Assembly (NCBI RefSeq): GCF_030704535.1
Contig: NC_081818.1
Location: 4,166,501 to 4,230,500, forward strand
Reading direction: 5' to 3'
DNA: 64,000 nucleotides
Source of the DNA: Vitis vinifera
Taxonomy: Eukaryota > Streptophyta > Magnoliopsida > Vitales > Vitaceae
Part shown: one piece after another, positions 37,416 through 50,302 of the stretch
Numbering within the stretch: the first letter of the stretch is position 1
Layout of the letters: every line of letters starts with the position of its first letter
Program-made: the position numbers and the translations under genes
Notes under the pieces: model-generated
Databases searched by the model: none
The model's input: the letters and a program-made list of their open reading frames with translations, nothing else
What the model was told of the DNA's origin: nothing

Positions 37416-40274
37416 TTTGTGCGTTATTTTCTTTTGAACTTGGTAATTCTGATTGTTTCAGAATTAGCAAATCTTTTTTCCATTTAACACAATATATGAA
37501 CATCAGGGAAGTAACAACTTCTGCAAATTTCTAAACTGGACTCTCACCAACCACCTAGGAGACTCCGGAACAAAGAATAGACCAAAAAGTGGTAGTAAAC
37601 ATGGAATAGTTCCTGAAAATGAGAGAGATTAGAAACTGCTTTTCCCAAAATACATTAAATTGCATTAAAACATGGTAAGAACAGGACGAACCAACCAATT
37701 AGAGCCAAGATGCGCCAGGTGACAACACCACCAGTGAAATACATTACTGAAGTGCCACAGCTTATGAACAACTGTGAAATGTTAATGCATAACCACATAA
37801 ACAATTTGTTGATTTTTTTAATCCAAATCTAGCTATAATTGAAATATCTACCATATTAAGTCCACTAAATCGTCCTCTAAGATTCTTAGGTGTTATTTCT
37901 GCAATATAGACAGGTACCTGTTCAACAATGAAACTTGAATGTATATCATCATTATCAATCGCATGGATGAGCACATAAAATGTGGAATGTAAACCTTACA
38001 GCAATTACCACATAAGAAAGGGCCCCTATTCCACATCCAATTAACAGCCTTCCTATGTCGAGCAACCAAGCACCCTTTAAACAGGCATTAAGTGTCAAAA
38101 GCCACAGGTAAAAATGGAAATGAAGGATTATTGATTTCAATACACTGGATGTTTCCACCATTTAAATCATTTAAAAGATTACCTTTTATTGTAGGTTTGG
38201 AGAAATTTCAAAGAATTATGTGTAGCTACAAAAAGGATTTCCTCTGATATCCTATTTTGAACTTCTTTTCAAGTAAAAGTTAGTGAACATAGAACCAAGT
38301 ATACTTAAATGAAATCAGATGCAAAAAGTTAAATTGGAGTCGTTCTCCAGAAACTCTAGCATAGTTCTGCTTCGTATAGTCTCTAGTGAAGGTAGGACAA
38401 ATAAATCATTCCTCTAGAGTGTAGCAATCAAACTTAGCATAAGCTTAACCTAGGAGAGAAGAAAGATAAGGAAGCTAAGAAACCTCTGAGAATGCTATTG
38501 CAATCCACCCAATTGTGCAGAAGAATTCTGAAACCCACATTGCCTGATTTACAAGATCAACCAAAATTGAGAAGAACTGAAGTGTTGAAGTATTTGGTGC
38601 TACAAATTTCACGCTAAACCTATAGACATTGAAATACTAACAAAAGGACTTACACCTCTTCGACCAATGAGGTCAGCTATCTTCCCACTCATCACCGCTC
38701 CTATCATTCCTCCAATTGTCAATATTGAACCAAAAATGGAGTACTGCATAATGGAGAAGGCAGGAGACAACAATTAGTTAGTTAGGCTGATGTAGAAGGG
38801 AAAGAAGGAGAATTGGCATATGTGAAATCTAAGCAATATATTCCACTAAAAATGTTTTGATATGCAGATCATTGCTGCATCCAAATGAGGAACTGAAAAT
38901 GCTTTGGGGGTCATTCTAGAAGTAAAGAGCTGATTAATGTTATCAACATTTGTCTTTATATCATTATCCTACATGCATAACTGCAAAATCCAATAAGGTT
39001 TTTATGCTCTACATAGAAAATTTACACTGGAGTCAAATTTAACCAAATAGTTTCTGAATCCTCAGCTCAGTTTTCTGATAAGAAAGACAGAAGAATCTAA
39101 AATCAATCAACTTTCTTTCTGTTTATTTCGGTTCTAATTGATACCCGATTCCATTTGAGCCTGAATCTAAAAATAGTCAACTGTAGAACAAAATTTATGC
39201 CAAATGTATAATTTATTTTATAGGGTTATGATACAGTGGAAATGCAGTAAGGTTAGGATCAGAAGAGGAACAATTGGTACTTCACCTCTGCCGTAGAAAG
39301 GCCTAGATCATTCACGATTCCAGACTCAGCCGGTGATGAATATCCCACCTGCAATTCAGCCATAAACTAACCATTACTTCATCCAAAACCGCTCCCTTTT
39401 TACGTTTCACCGGAGATTCCAGGCGCCGACGTCAATCTACGGACGGCTAAAATAGGTTTTCTAGCGAGAACAACCTCAAAAGAAACTCAAAAAATTCGAT
39501 GAGTCTCGGATGAAAATGGAAGAGAGAGAGAACGAGCGCTCCAGGTCTATAAATTGGGGTTTCTATCTACTGGAAGTCGAGGTTTGGGAGAATTGAAGAA
39601 CGAAGCGAACAGCGCCGGCGAACCTCTCCGACGCCGGCGGTCTCCTATGGCGAGGTACCAAGTTCTGACCTGGGCCAGGCCGGACCGAGCCCGGCCCCAC
39701 ACTACGTGGGCCGTTCTTTAACAACTGAGAGCTGGGCCAAGAAATGACATGAAACCTGGCCCACTTTTGGAAAATGAAAAGGTAATCAGATTAATAAACT
39801 TAATTTATGCGATCATCCAACGGTCAAACCCCATCAGCTGCATAGATTAGATTTGAAATTCGGATGCAACCATAAATTTCAACTTCATTTCTAAATGAAT
39901 TCAATGATGTCTTATGTGACAATTTAATTTCAAAAATTCTACAAAATCTAATATTTCAATATTTCCAAAGTCTATCAAAATTCAAAAAGAAGCTAAAATT
40001 CGTACAATGATGTGCACAGAAGCATATAAGACAATTAATATTGGGGGTGGGTGGTGACACTCACAGCAGTACCAAAAATAAATGAGCCACAAACAGCAAT
40101 CAAGGTGCTGAAAACAACAGCAATGGTGAAAAAGGAAGAGCTACCACCACCAGCCGGTGGTGCATCACCACCTTCAAGATCATTGATGGATATTGGACCA
40201 TCTTCATCCCTAACTTCTCCATGAAGGAGGGAGGCTGTGATGAGTCCTCCATTTGAGCTGTCTCTCCCCATCAT
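35327..40274 (-). CDS. ERD6L: ERD6-like monosaccharide transporter (ERD6-like 5 group), 18 exons
   Basis: All expected exons are present with plausible splice sites. Exon 1 (40,274-40,065) encodes [17 protein letters not shown], an acidic stretch, then TM1 ([18 protein letters not shown]). Exon 2 is 39,348-39,286. Next come the exon ending ADLIGRRG (about 38,653-38,742), [20 protein letters not shown] (about 38,485-38,542), [20 protein letters not shown] (about 38,008-38,076), [15 protein letters not shown] (about 37,858-37,915), [21 protein letters not shown] (about 37,550-37,612), [99 protein letters not shown] and the last exon (35,451-35,327) [21 protein letters not shown]. Sugar-porter motifs are intact. 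Proton-linked or facilitated monosaccharide transport at the tonoplast is inferred from the family. Intron 1 holds an unusual GC-rich island. Confidence 0.88.
35498..35533. repeat. (GA)n microsatellite in the last intron
   Basis: AG dinucleotide run in the last intron of the 35,327-40,274 gene. Similar GA runs occur in introns of the two later paralogues (about 42,540-42,576 and 51,690-51,716). Confidence 0.9.
37380..37411. repeat. (AT)n microsatellite in an intron
   Basis: AT dinucleotide run in the intron after the PESPRWLV exon of the 35,327-40,274 gene. Confidence 0.9.
39415..39720. other. GC-rich island inside intron 1 of the 35-40 kb transporter
   Basis: Stands out from its AT-rich surroundings, with CCGGCGAACC, GACGCCGGCGG and CCGGACCGAGCCCGGCCCC. 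On the plus strand it has a TATA-like TCTATAAATTGG near 39,548 and, about 100 bp further on, a small frame starting [14 protein letters not shown] at about 39,649 that ends after about 24 codons. It looks like a promoter/5' exon remnant or a captured gene end, not ordinary intron. Origin unknown. Confidence 0.45.
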
Positions 40275-41100
40275 CCCGTTCTGCTAGATTTTGAGAGAAA
40301 AACAGACTCAAGAAGGGTTAGTATGTGGCACGGCGGGTCGGCCGTTTACTCTTTTTTCTCCCTACTTTGAAAGGCAGATGGTCAATTGCCTTTGTAATTC
40401 CGGCCGCCTTTTTCAATTATAGGAAGTGGAAGGGAACACATACTGGAAAACAGAAAAAAGAAAGGGTTGGGGGTGGAGGGGGAAGAGCATTGACAATAAA
40501 GCAAATGTTTTTTTTGTTTTTTTCTATTAAGGAAAAATCCATATGTTATTATTTTTAATATTTTATTCAATAATCAATACTTTCATGTCACTGGCTTAAA
40601 CCACAAATATCATGTGAGAGGCTGATTAACATTCTAACCACTCTCAAATACCTACCGTTCCTAACTTCTTGAATTGCTTTTGATTGTGACTGGTGACTGG
40701 TGGTTTTTTTCCCACCTTTTTTTTTTGGTCAGTTTGGGCTTTTGTGAAGCTGAAAGTATAATAACAATCCATAGAGTGAGATCATGTGAGGAATATATAA
40801 TTTTCCCTTTGTTTAAAAAGAGTTGAATATCTTTCTGGGCCATGATGATACAAAGAGACAAGAAAGCGTGACAATGTACACTCAAAAGGCTCGACAAACT
40901 TCATAATGTCATTGATTCTGTGGAAGATACAAACCAAGAAATCCAAACACAATCTTCCTTGGAAAATACAGAGACGAGGTATTTATTGATGGTTATGTAT
41001 GAGGGCACTGAACCGCATTGATGATAGAACAATACCAAAGAATAAACGAAAAACTCAACTGATCTTGCTCTCTGTATAGCTCGCTTGAATGACATGGCAA
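40275..41100. other. Intergenic DNA between two transporter genes
   Basis: Upstream side of the 35-40 kb gene and downstream side of the next. No gene, TATA box or repeat could be assigned with confidence. Confidence 0.4.
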
Positions 41101-42545
41101 TCACCGGTTCATGGAAGCTTGAATTTCTTCGAGAGTTTGGCCTTTTGTTTCAGGTACCACCATGATTATGAATACTATAGCTGCTGCACAAACAAAAGCA
41201 TACCCGAAAAATGTACCTGCAAGATCGTATCATCATGTGCACATCATTAGTTTAACACAGTTCAATGTCCCTCCACCAGTATACAGAAGAAAAATCTTAA
41301 ATTTGGTTCCATAGCGTATACTCAAAGTCCTAAAAAGTTTTTGTCCTCTTGTTGGAAAAGTATTGAACCACTGTGTGGGGAAAATGCTGAAATGGGTCAT
41401 GGCAGATTTACAAAATTTGGTCTCCATGGAAAACAGAAAGAAAGATTTTAACATAAATCTAAACTTTTCCTAGTGTGAATACATTTTAAGACTCTACAGC
41501 TATATGGGGGAAAATAAAATGCAGAACTAACCATGTGAGCTCCAGTTCATGAGAAAGTTAAAAGTGTAGGATACGGCCCAAGCACCAAACCAGTTCACCA
41601 ATGTCACTAGGCTTCCAGCAATTGCCTTTACATGTAGTGGGAAGATCTGCATCAGAAGCAGATTAAATTAGGAATGAATTTTCTCAGTTACTTCATTTTC
41701 GATTAAAAAGGACAGGCTACACAGATTCATGGTTACCTCAGACATTATAAGCCAAGGAATTGGCCCCAATCCCACTGAATAGAAGCCTATATGAACCTGA
41801 ATCCACATAAAAGTAAAGAAATTAAAGCAATGTAAGTTTTTAGGATGAATAAAATATGGAAAGAAGAGAGTGCCGCACACTTGAATGAGGAATGTATTAG
41901 TAAGGAAGTCCATTTCCTTTACGTTGAGAGTTGAATTTTACAATAAAATGATTGGTTTTCTATGTGTGGATAGTGTATAACAAATTCCAGGATTTACAGA
42001 ATGCAGCCTAGGAGAAAATACTTGTATCAGAACTGAAACATCAGTACCATTTTCACAATTCACAAGCTTATCAATATGCTGGGAAAAAATGAACATTTCC
42101 AGGGTTTCATGGTTAGAAGATTTTAGTATATGTCATGTGCTTACCATGATGCCGGTCACTGCAAGGATTGGAACCAAATTGGGTGCCAGTTGATGGGCCT
42201 GCTTAACAATTTCAATGCGTTAGTAGTTGGTGGGACTTGATGTAAGTAGAGAACATTGTTTAATGTAAGCTTGAGAGCTACCTTTAGAAAGAAGGAAATT
42301 CCAGTTAGTAGACATCCAAGAAGCAAACCAAATGCAGAAACCTAAAATGAAAACCAAGATTTAATTTAATATCCTTTCTCTTGACTTATGCAGTATGTCA
42401 AAAAACTAATCTTAAAAAAGGAATGGTCTCACAGTGCTTACCATTAAAAGGGGTCTTCTCCCAAGTCTGTCAATTAAGCTTGCCCCAAATGCAGTAACAA
42501 TGACCTGAGAAAGAAAATTAACATGGTAATCAAACTAGAGAGAGA

Positions 42546-42576
<31 letters not shown>

Positions 42577-44138
42577 GTAAATGTGACCTGAGGAAGAAAA
42601 TTAACATGTAATAAGATTGAAACCAGAGACAGAGAGACAGAGAGAGATACCTGTAGAGAAGAATAGAGAATGCCTCCTAGGTTAGGAGGGACTCCTGAGA
42701 TCATAGATCAATTGACAGTAAGCATAACTTTATTTTCACAATACAGCTCAAATACGAATAATATTATGCAATATAGGTGTTTACCTGCAGATACAAAGAT
42801 TTGATCAGCATAGAAGACAATCCCATTGTACCCCCCGAACTGCTGAAACACCATCAAACCAACTCCAACCTATTTTTAGAATGGGAGAGAGAAAAAGAGC
42901 ATAAGAACACAAGAATTAAGATGACACCCACAAATCATGTCAACAGGAGAGCAATGCTTACAATGACCGAACGGACATTTTGTTTATCAAGCAAAACCAT
43001 TATGCCAACTTTAGGAAGGAGCTGATGAGTTACCATATATTCCTGCCAAAAGAAAATAAAAAGTAGCAGTCACATTTATTAACTATGAGAAAATTTCCCT
43101 TGTTGCTAAGCATTATGGTTATAAAGAGCTGAAATAAACATGAGAAACAAAATCAGGAAAAGGACTCAGTAAGAAAGAAAGAAAAAAGGCTTCATATTTA
43201 CTTGGATTTCAGCCTCTTCTTCAGAAATATCAGCTTCTACACCCCTAAGCTTTTGTAGTTCAGCTTTAAATTCTCTCTCATAGCCAGCCCTTGCCTGCAG
43301 CACAAAATTTGGGCAGTACACAGGGTACCAAAATCAATATAGCTTCCTATGGAACACTTATACTTATGTCAATGACTTTGTTCAAGTTTCTTAACCAAAG
43401 ATTTAAAATTTGGATTAGAAATCATTTTTAGAACTTGTCAATGTTTAGGAGATCCATAATATTGCAGGTTATTTAAAAGATTTTCAAATTCATAGAGATT
43501 TTTAATTGAAAATGTTGAAAACATTTTGAAGGTTGAAAAGGTTATTCAAAATCAGATAAAAATTTCTAAGTTCTATTCAAATTCACAACTTGATCTTACC
43601 AGCCATCTAGGGGACTCTGGAATGAAAAATAGACCCACTAGCAGAACCATGCATGGGAGGATTCCTGCATGTTAATCCAGTTGCCAGTAAACCTTATGTT
43701 CGAGAACTTTTATTTTGTTCTCATTAAGCCCTTTTTTTAATTCTCATTATCTCAATAGCTAATGGATAATCCTATTTGAACTTCAATATTTTGGATAATC
43801 TGTGGTTAGCAGCTGTAGTTATTGACGAAACCAAATAGTTGTAATGTATCTTTCTTTAACAAGAACAATTGTAGAGCATTTGAAGATACCGGTTAACGCC
43901 AATGTCCTCCATGTTACAAATGCACCTACTACAAAGGCAATGAACAACCCAGTAACAATAAAGAGCTGCAAAGCAAGTAAATTGCCAATAAAAGGCTTGA
44001 TGATGATGAACAAAAAACCGAATGCCCATTATAAGCTATTCAAATCAAGATTATTTCTAGAATCAAGTTCGAGGAATAATGCTTCTACTTAAAGAATTTT
44101 AGAAGATTCTGAATATTGGAGTCATTGTGAATTTGAAA

Positions 44139-44178
<40 letters not shown>

Positions 44179-45814
44179 CTTCTAAGGTAACGTGCCCAAT
44201 CACTTAATTTCTGGACTAATTGCATTCAATAACAATTCACATTGAAGTCATACAATTTGAAATCATTTATATGATCATTATAAATTATTCTTCAATAAAT
44301 TTGCTTCTGAAAACATTGAGAAACAGTGCTTCTTGTACCTGATTTGCTGTTGCTAGTGTTCCTCGATGATTTTTAGGTGTTATTTCAGCAATGAACACTG
44401 GTATCTGGTCATATAGAGAAAGAGAGAAAGGTTTAAAGTTTACTAATTTAGATATTTATCAGAACTACATATCCAAGAAGAGATGCTGCACAGCAAAGCA
44501 TACCACATAAGAAAGAATACCAATACCATATCCTAGTAAAAATCTGCCAGAATCAAGAGAAACAGATCCCTATATTGAAACCACTAGAGGGTTAAACATG
44601 CAGAATAGTATGCAAAAATATATCAAAATTATAACTGAAAAGTGGACATAACCTACAAAAGATAAGTAGACCGTGATCCATCCTGCAATACAGACCATGG
44701 ATGACATTCTCATGGCCTGATTCCACCGACAAAGAAATCAAGTTGTGAGAAAAGGTTTGTGCAGTAATAAATACCCAAATATGAATAATCTTGACAAAGT
44801 ATCCTCTATTCTTACCCCTTTTCGACCAATGGAATCAGCAATCCACCCACTTGAGATGGCACCGATCATTGCACCAATGGACAATATGGATCCAAAAACT
44901 GAGTACTGCAATTGATATAATTTTCCATCAAACATGATATTCAAATTGGTGAAATTTATCACTGATAACAAACACTTCAGCTTTTGGTCCATTGCAGACT
45001 AAGTTGCTTATGCACAATGATATCATGCATAATGAGGTATGAATTTATCTGGATATAACAATGACCAAAAATGTTATGAAGGCTCAATTATGAAGTTTTG
45101 AATAAGATAAGAGTTAAAAGTAGACCTGTGAGTAAGACAGCCCAAGCTCATTCATTATGCCATACTGGGCAGGTGCAGAGTATCCTGCCTGCATAGCCAG
45201 AAGCTTATAAGCACTAAAATAACAAAGTCCCACCTTTGCCAATGGAAAATGAAATCAAGAAAAGAAAGTACATAAATCGATTCAGCGTTTTTCATAAGAG
45301 GAAAATTAAAATACTGGTTACAAAGAGAAAGGCGGGCAGTTCAAAGATTAATATATTTTGACACCAACCGAATGTATAATTCCTTGTGCAGCAAACATCA
45401 TTGCAATGACAAGCCACTAGAATTATTTTCTGGAATATGCATTTCGTAACACAAAAAAACAGCCTACAACATCAACTGCTTCCCCAATTCATATGAGTCT
45501 CATCAAATCAGATAATATAATGGCTATTGATTTCTGAATATGGCTAGTAGAATGCTTTTTCATATTCTTTCAAGTTCATTAACTCAGGAAATCACGTTCA
45601 AACCAAATGAGACAAGGACACCATTGGAAGAGATCTCAATACTTACACATGACCCAAATTCGAAAGAGCCACAGACAGCAACAAATATACTAAGAAGAAC
45701 CATTCGTAGACCACCATTGTTGCTCTTGATTTGTGCTTCTCCTTGCTTCTCTTGCACAATAAGTGGCTCTGTTATATTGGCATTACCCTTCTCAACTTCT
45801 TGTTTGGCGGCCAT
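41101..45814 (-). CDS. ERD6L: ERD6-like 7-type MFS transporter, 18 exons, first of a tandem pair
   Basis: Complete set of exons. Exon 1 (45,814 to about 45,647) encodes [19 protein letters not shown] and TM1 ([18 protein letters not shown]). Later exons give [21 protein letters not shown], the exon ending [75 protein letters not shown] (about 43,600-43,665), the [14 protein letters not shown] exon, [98 protein letters not shown] and [18 protein letters not shown] with TGA at 41,101-41,103. The GRKGAMR.SS and VPILAVTGI words match the Arabidopsis ERD6-like 7 (At2g48020) type better than ERD6-like 5 or 16, from memory. A pyrimidine-rich acceptor-like stretch just before the ATG suggests a 5' UTR intron. 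Confidence 0.88.
44141..44177. repeat. (AT)n microsatellite in an intron
   Basis: AT run in the intron before the [21 protein letters not shown] exon of the 41,101-45,814 gene. It is absent from the same intron of the 50,303 paralogue. Confidence 0.9.
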
Positions 45815-46071
45815 TTTTTCTTCCCTACACTTAATGAAATAGGAAAGGTTGAACAGAACAGATAAATGAATTTAAGAAGAAGAACAAGAAGGAAAATGAT
45901 CAGGAAGAATTCGAAAAATCATGTGGTTAGCCATTAATATGGCCCACATGACCAACTCTCTGAAATAAGTTGAGTCCTTAAAGCCCATTACGCTAACAAA
46001 TGAAACAGACCACCACCCTAAAGCTTTTCCAGGTCTCTTCAACATATGTGATGCAGTTTCTGAAAAGCTTA

Positions 46072-46079
46072 TATTTATA
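46072..46079 (-). promoter_or_regulatory. TATA box of the 41,101-45,814 transporter
   Basis: TATAAATA on the minus strand (context GCAGTATAAATATAAGC), about 260 bp upstream of the start codon. It is conserved at the matching place upstream of the tandem paralogue (55,214-55,221), which supports a real promoter. Confidence 0.6.
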
Positions 46080-46199
46080 CTGCAAAAGCACTCCTGCAAT
46101 GCCAAACATGAGTCAGATCATGGCATGCAGGTAAAGAAAAATAAGGAAAGCTGAGTCATTGGGATTATCATTATTCTTATTTTGAAGAATCTGAATCAT

Positions 46200-47925
46200 A
46201 GCATGTGCATGAATGAGATGGAAATGACTAAAGCTTCCAATTTGGTAGTCCCAAAACTGTAAATTATTTTTTTTTAAAAATGTCTCAAATTAATCCAAGG
46301 GAAAAAAAGGGTAAAAACAACACCAAATTGTAAATTATTTTGAAAAAAAAGAAAAAATTGTCTCAAATTAATCCAAGGAAAAAATAGACAAAAACAACAA
46401 CTATTGCACCCCTACCAAGCATGAGTCAAATAACCCAAGCATATAAAGAAGGTTAAAGGCCCTATAGGTAAGGTGCTATTTGGTAACTGTTTGTGATGAC
46501 AGCTCTAAAAACAAATTTATAGGATAGTTTTTAAAAACAAATTTTTAGGATAGTTTTTAAAAACTGTTTTGTGATGTAAAATAAATGTCTATTTGAGAAA
46601 TTGAAAATGTTTTTTAACTTATTTTCTACATTTTTTAAAGATTTTTTAAAAATTTATATGTAGTGTTTTATATTTAATCATTTATATATTTGTATAACTT
46701 TTTTTTTAATGCTCAAAAAACAAGTGAAAACAATTAAAATATATTATCTTAAAAACACTTTGTTTTTTGTTTTTAAGAACATAAAATTGTTTTCTGTTTT
46801 CTAGTAGTCAAATGTATTTTCCTATTTGTTTTAGAACAAAAAACAGGGTCTAAATTATTGGAATTATCATTATCAAGGTTTTATTCAATCTTAGTAATCA
46901 ACGCTAATTTCCCCATGTAATATCCATAAATTAGATGGACATGACTCAAGCTTCTAATTTAATTATCCCAAAATTATAAAGAAAATTTATTTTAGGATTT
47001 ACATCAAATTAATCGAAGAAATATATATATTATTTCTCCCACCCACATACCAAGAAAATGGATTCTTATATAGGATAAAAGCGATTTACAAGTCCTTTTT
47101 TTCAATTATTTTCTTAAGTATGCTAATGGTCTAAGCCCTTTCAACCGACTGCTTTGCTATCAAAGTAGTGTCAATCGTCATGATTGGCATAATAGTCAAT
47201 CAAGGAGAAGTAAATGAGGTTGAACACTTTGAAGAGGCTTTTTGCTTCTTTGTTCTCCTTGATGGTTAGACCTTAAGCCTGTGCTTGAGTTGCCAGCAAA
47301 GTTGCAATAAGGAGGTTTGTTCTTTAAATGCTTCAATGTTGATGGTTACCTTCCTATATAAGGGAAGCTTTTATAATAATAAATATGAAATCATTTTGTC
47401 TTTAATATATTTTCACACTTAAATATTACACATAAAAATTAATTTAAATTTGTAATAATATATAAATTATATATTTATGAAATCATGCTGACATCAATCA
47501 TAACTTTTCCTATTTAATGACCGATTTTGAAAGCACTGATATAAACACTTGCTTCTCAGGGTCCTAAGTTCATGTTATTTATATCAATGCAGTTCTTAAA
47601 CAATGATTCTCCAGCAAAGCATCCAAATGCACAAAATCACTTCGAAAACCTATGTAATTAAAATGATAAACAACCCTAATGGCCTTTGGAAGTGAAGAAT
47701 CAGATATTGAGATTCAACTGTTGTGTACATTGTCATATTCGGAAAGTGACAGTAATAGGAAACAAGCATGCCTAGTAAGTCGTAGGCCACAAAGACTCTG
47801 GGCATTGAAAGTAAAATTGCCTACTGATTCTAAACTAAAACCTACATGCAAACAAGTAAACTGGCCCAAAAAAAAAAAAAGAAGGAAATCATCAGATGAT
47901 GATCAATCTTACCAGTTAGGCTCGT
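46200..47925. other. Intergenic DNA with a short tandem repeat
   Basis: No gene recognised. Two direct repeats of about 70 bp sit at 46,255-46,402 (TCTCAAATTAATCCAAGG in each). A stretch at about 46,470-46,860 with 'ATTTGGTAACTG' and inverted A/T-rich words resembles a decayed MITE. A plus-strand frame of 113 codons at 47,679-48,020 has no recognisable product. Confidence 0.45.
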
Positions 47926-47928
47926 TGT

Positions 47929-48325
47929 CAATTCTACTTTCTTCTGATCCTTATCGGTTCTGTTGTTTCCATCTTCATTTCCCTGAATTCCAAACAAAAC
48001 TCCGTCAATCGACCCATTGACATACCCCTTTTTTCTCTCAGGGCCTTCTTTGCATTGGAATTCTCTACAGTTTCCCCAATTCTTCCTCATTGCTTTCTCA
48101 ACCGCGTTAATTGAGTGAAGGAGTTTCTTATGGGGTGTGAGAAAATCTGATTCTCCACCAGTCTGATCAGTGATATCAGGCAGAATCTTTGGAGGGTCGA
48201 GTTGAGCAGTAGATGCGGGTAAAGGATCCTGCTCCTAGGGTATTGCAGTAGGAATGCGCTCATCCTCAATTTCTCTCAAGTGGGCCCTTCTCCTTTCAAT
48301 GGCCACATGGGAATTAGATTCACCA
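47929..48325 (-). pseudogene. Unidentified decayed coding-like remnant
   Basis: The minus strand reads as protein-like, charged sequence: SNSHVAIERRRAHLREIEDE, then a TAG, then PPKILPDITDQTGGESDF and LTPHKKLLHSINAVEKAMRK, then after a frame change AKKALREKRGMSMGRLTEF. The frames are open but interrupted by one stop and one frameshift, as expected for an old gene fragment. I do not recognise the family. Confidence 0.35.
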
Positions 48326-48389
48326 GGATTAGGCACTCCAAAGAAAAATACCAGAGGGATGAAAAGCACTTAAGGGCGTGTTCTTTAAT

Positions 48390-48735
48390 CGAACGACATG
48401 TGTGATGTCACCAAGAGATCTTCTTGGATCCCAATATGGCAACACAGCCGGAGGATTCGGAGGCGATCTGTAACAGCCCGGTCACGGCCATGGCCATGGC
48501 CATTTCCGATTCTTGGAGTTCCAAATCCGCCCCTTCCGACCCCACCACGCCGGGAAGGAGACCCGAACAATTTGGAGCTCCTATCCGATTCATCGGCTAA
48601 AATTCCAAGAATGCCGGACCTCTTCAGGTCTCGACAGTTTCCCATCTTTTGATTCCGGCATTGTTATGGTGGGTTTCTTGAAAGCATCAACGTCGTGTGG
48701 GAACGGGAAGAAGAGGAAGCGAAATGGAAAATGGC
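48390..48735. other. GC-rich island, possible gene 5' end remnant
   Basis: Markedly GC-rich next to the decayed remnant. Open on both strands for 60-86 codons. On plus a frame starts MATQPEDSEAICNSP at about 48,436 and includes SAPSDPTTPGRRPEQ before a stop; on minus a Gly/Arg-rich frame covers 48,645-48,385. Could be a former first exon. No family assigned. Confidence 0.3.
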
Positions 48736-48739
48736 GGTA

Positions 48740-50302
48740 ACATTTAAAGAAAAATAAATAAATAAATAAAAATTAATTAATTTTTTATATATTTGTTTTA
48801 TAAATAAATATATTTGTTAATTAGATTGATGGATTATATGATTCAAAAGTTATTGATAATGTTTTTCTAATTTTTTTCTATATATTTATATCAAAATTTA
48901 AATAGAAAATGAAAAAAAAAAAAAGATAACAATAAAAAATAAAAATAAATTTATTTATCTTTTTTATAAAATGAAAAAGTATATTATATCATTATATCAT
49001 TATAGTTGTTATTTTTTCTTAAAAATATAAAAATAAAATAAAATAAGCATTTTATTATATAGTATAATATGCATTATAAATAGTATAAAAAAAAATTAAA
49101 ATTGGATTTCGGTTAGGCTTAAGTCATCCAAACCTTGAATGAACCCAATCCAAATTGAATTTAAATTGAAAATCTTTAACTCAAATCCACCTTGAATATT
49201 AAAAATAATTACCCAGTATTAAGTTCGTTTTGAGTTAGGTCACATAGAGTTAATCCGCACCTTATTCCAAACTAATTTTATGTGGGATAGCAATTCATGT
49301 TGATGGATCATGTTTGTGTCATGTCAAAACCTAAGTATTTTATTACATACCTCAACCTAAACGTAACACAATTGAATTATTTATTTAAAAACAAATTTAG
49401 AATGAGTCAAATATGAGTTAAATAATTTAAAAAAATAATGAAGTTAATGGTGAGATTATTATATGGGTCAATTCGGGTTAAATTCGTGTTATACGGATTG
49501 ACCCAACAATTACCTATTTATTAAATAAGTTATATAAGTCGACACAAATTTGACCCAAACTCATTTACACTCAATCCAAACTCGCGAAAAGCATATTGAG
49601 TTCATATTATGTTGGCAAATTGTGTCAAACTTTGCCAATGGCTCCAACACTTCTTTCATAGTCAAAATCAAAAGAGATCTTCTTTTGTGCATTTTTCTTT
49701 TAATATTTATTCATTATTCTGGTCTCCATCTTCAAAATGCCTAATGGTCATGTTGAATTCAATTCAATTGTCTCCTTTTGTCCCTGACTTTCCATGCTTC
49801 CATCCAAAATCCAGAAAGTTGATAACAATAAGAACATGGGTCACTCTCAATAGCCCATCAATTTGGTTAAATGACTAATGATCTAATACATTATGTTGTA
49901 ATCAAGTTTATCAATCCACTAAAAGTAACTAATTCGAAATTAACAAAAACAGGAAAAACAAAAAACAAAAATACTACTTGGCCATGATAATTGATAAATA
50001 GCTTGATGCTTTACACTCAAAAAGGTTCTTCAATCTACTACTTTGAATTTGTTTGATTTGGGACAAACCATATGATATCTCATTGAGCCTATTGAAGAAG
50101 CAAATCAAGAAAAAGACCTTAGTAGATCCTCGGAAATACAGAACCAAGGTAGTAATAGTGATGACAAAAGCCATAGAACAATGCAACAGAATCGATGGGT
50201 TGAATTTTATTTTGGAAAAGATCAAATGATCTTCCTTTCTAAATGGCTCCATTGAAAGATGCACCAGTTATTTGTAACTATATTGTTTCTATATGAAATT
50301 AA
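48740..50302. other. AT-rich intergenic DNA
   Basis: No gene, RNA or repeat family recognised between the GC-rich island and the end of the next transporter. Confidence 0.5.
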
